NCBI GenBank assembly: GCA_017886875.1
Contig: JAGHIZ010000073.1
Coordinates: 1-64,000 of the forward strand
DNA: 64,000 bases
Direction: 5' to 3'
Source: Butyricicoccus sp.
GTDB lineage: Bacteria; Bacillota; Clostridia; Oscillospirales; Butyricicoccaceae
Shown here in pieces: positions 62,892 to 64,000 of the stretch (positions are counted from its first letter, which is position 1; each line of letters begins with the position of its first letter). Made by a program: the position numbers and the translations under genes. The notes under the pieces are model-generated. The model was not told where the DNA came from. It was given only the letters and a program-made list of their open reading frames with translations, and did not search any database.

Positions 62892-64000
62892 ATGAAAAAA
62901 CGCATTTCCATTTTAGGAAGTACGGGTTCAATAGGAACTCAAACAGTTGATGTGCTAGACAGCATAAATGCAGAGGTTACAGCACTTACAACAAATAAAA
63001 ATATAAAGCTACTAGAGCAGCAAGTGAGAAAATTAAAGCCAAAACTTGCAGTTGCATTTGATGAAAAATCAGCACAGGATTTAAAAATAATGCTTGCAGA
63101 CACAAATGTTAAAGTTGAGAGTGGAATAAATGGTTTAATTCATGCCGCAGCAATAGAAAATACAGATGTAGTTGTAACCGCTGTTGTTGGTATGGTTGGT
63201 TTACTGCCAACTATGGCAGCGATTGAAGCGGGGCATGATATTGCACTGGCAAATAAAGAAACGCTTGTTTGTGCAGGCTCTATTGTGACCGAGGCAGCAA
63301 GAAAAAAAGGAGTTAAAATTTTGCCTGTTGACTCTGAACATTCAGCTATTTTTCAATGTGTGCAAGCAGCACAAGGCAATAAACTTGATAAAATTATTTT
63401 AACTGCATCTGGTGGTCCATTTTTCGGCAAAAAGTATGATGAACTTAAAAACGTAACTCCAGCCGAGGCACTTAAACACCCTAACTGGTCAATGGGTGCA
63501 AAAATTACTATTGACTCTGCTACAATGTTTAACAAAGGTTTAGAGCTTATAGAAGCTATGTGGCTTTATGATATGCCACAGGAAAAAATCGAAATAGTTG
63601 TGCATCTTGAGTCAATTATTCATTCGCTTATTGAATTTGAAGATGGTGCAGTTTTAGCACAGCTTGATGTGCCAGACATGCGACTTCCTATTCAATATGC
63701 TCTCACATACCCAGAGCGTGTACCATGCAAAATGGAGCGTTTAGACCTTGCTAAAGTGGGCAAAATGACATTTTTTGCACCAGATGAAATCGCTTTTCCA
63801 GCACTAAAGCTTGCAAGAAAAGCCGCTAGTTTAAAGGGTAATATGGGTGCTGTTATGAATGGTGCAAATGAAGCAGCTGTTGAGTTATTCTTAAAAGAAA
63901 AAATAGGATTTTTAGATATTCCTGAGCTTGTAAACAATGCTATGGAGCAAATAAAATACAAAGATAATATAACTCTTGATGATGTTATTATGTATGACAA
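62892..64000 (+). CDS. dxr: 1-deoxy-D-xylulose-5-phosphate reductoisomerase (cut by window end)
   Basis: The NADPH-dependent second enzyme of the MEP isoprenoid pathway; about 369 codons are visible and the C-terminal part is outside. The nucleotide-binding start RISILGSTGSIGTQT is clear. NKETLVCAGSIV, LPVDSEHSAIFQC (metal ligand) and LTASGGPFFG follow, with HPNWSMGAKITIDSATMFNKG and the flexible-loop region HLESIIHSLIEF. GNMGAVMNGANEAAVELFL is the later metal-ligand motif. GGAAG lies before the ATG. It is the fifth gene of the pyrH group and was found by direct translation. Confidence 0.96.
   Translation, partial: MKKRISILGSTGSIGTQTVDVLDSINAEVTALTTNKNIKLLEQQVRKLKPKLAVAFDEKSAQDLKIMLADTNVKVESGINGLIHAAAIENTDVVVTAVVGMVGLLPTMAAIEAGHDIALANKETLVCAGSIVTEAARKKGVKILPVDSEHSAIFQCVQAAQGNKLDKIILTASGGPFFGKKYDELKNVTPAEALKHPNWSMGAKITIDSATMFNKGLELIEAMWLYDMPQEKIEIVVHLESIIHSLIEFEDGAVLAQLDVPDMRLPIQYALTYPERVPCKMERLDLAKVGKMTFFAPDEIAFPALKLARKAASLKGNMGAVMNGANEAAVELFLKEKIGFLDIPELVNNAMEQIKYKDNITLDDVIMYD

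Noticed and set aside
62892-64000. Unusual HLESIIHS in DXR where many have HPQSIIHS
   Set aside because: The histidines and serine are kept and variants with ES are frequent in clostridia; probably ordinary variation.
1-64000. CRISPR array, insertion sequence, integrase, phage genes or tRNA genes
   Set aside because: No regularly spaced repeats, transposase or integrase motifs, terminal inverted repeats or tRNA cloverleafs were seen on either strand.

Overview
This is ordinary chromosome from a low-GC Bacillota, most likely a strictly anaerobic, probably gut-associated member of the Clostridia. The evidence is strong AGGAGG-type ribosome binding sites, many short hairpin-plus-T-tract terminators, a Gram-positive type SOS box (GAAC-N4-GTTC), a PhoP box of the Bacillus type, pyruvate formate-lyase, DUF4364, an EFR1-type ferredoxin and man-family PTS genes. 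I cannot fix family or genus by eye. I see no phage, transposon, integrase, CRISPR array or tRNA gene.

Layout. 1-130: the 3' part of a 5S rRNA closing an rRNA operon. 175-1363: a yybP-ykoY (Mn2+) riboswitch and a CaCA cation exchanger. 1.4-4.3 kb: secA. 4.3-8.6 kb (minus): a nitronate-monooxygenase-like flavoprotein, then a TetR-led molybdenum cofactor operon (MPT-binding protein, MoaC, MOSC-Mog fusion). 8.6-10.2 kb: a DUF1846 protein. 10.2-13.8 kb (minus): DUF1294 protein, CDF metal transporter, dihydroorotase, DUF4230 membrane protein. 13.9-17.1 kb (minus): ZTP riboswitch, pflA, pflB. 17.2-20.4 kb (minus): an HD-GYP response regulator and a MarR-MATE pair. 20.4-23.9 kb (minus): TraX, MBOAT and SGNH-like genes that look like a surface-glycan acetylation set. 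24-27.4 kb (minus): a YtrA-type GntR regulator with an ABC exporter. 27.5-36 kb: ung, DUF4364, GNAT, radC, then an SOS-controlled uvrB-EFR1-uvrA group. 36-37.3 kb: a candidate structured RNA and a membrane-anchored NodB-fold protein that has lost its metal ligands. 37.3-44 kb: a Pho-box-controlled pstSCAB-phoU-phoPR operon whose PstS is circularly permuted. 44.1-46.6 kb: a polar amino acid ABC importer. 46.6-58.6 kb: an amino-sugar (probably galactosamine/N-acetylgalactosamine) locus. 59.8-64 kb: pyrH-frr-uppS-cdsA-dxr, with dxr cut by the window end.

The accessory centrepiece is the amino-sugar locus. A mannose-family PTS (IIB, IIC, IID, IIA) would import and phosphorylate the sugar; NagA would deacetylate it, AgaS would deaminate/isomerise it to tagatose-6-phosphate, and the KbaY/KbaZ aldolase would cleave tagatose-1,6-bisphosphate. 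A dedicated tagatose-6-phosphate kinase is missing from the window. Two AraC regulators flank the locus. Woven into it are genes with no obvious metabolic role: a membrane-anchored TPR-like protein, a YajC-like protein and a four-helix membrane protein. The PTS genes are preceded by a 0.5 kb non-coding region with helically phased A-tracts.

Items I would look at first: the permuted PstS, the TPR/YajC additions to the PTS operon, the structured RNA at about 36.1 kb, the metal-site-less NodB protein next to it, and the apparent ACG start codon of the SGNH-like gene at 21.55 kb. All functional calls are from reading motifs; no database search was possible.
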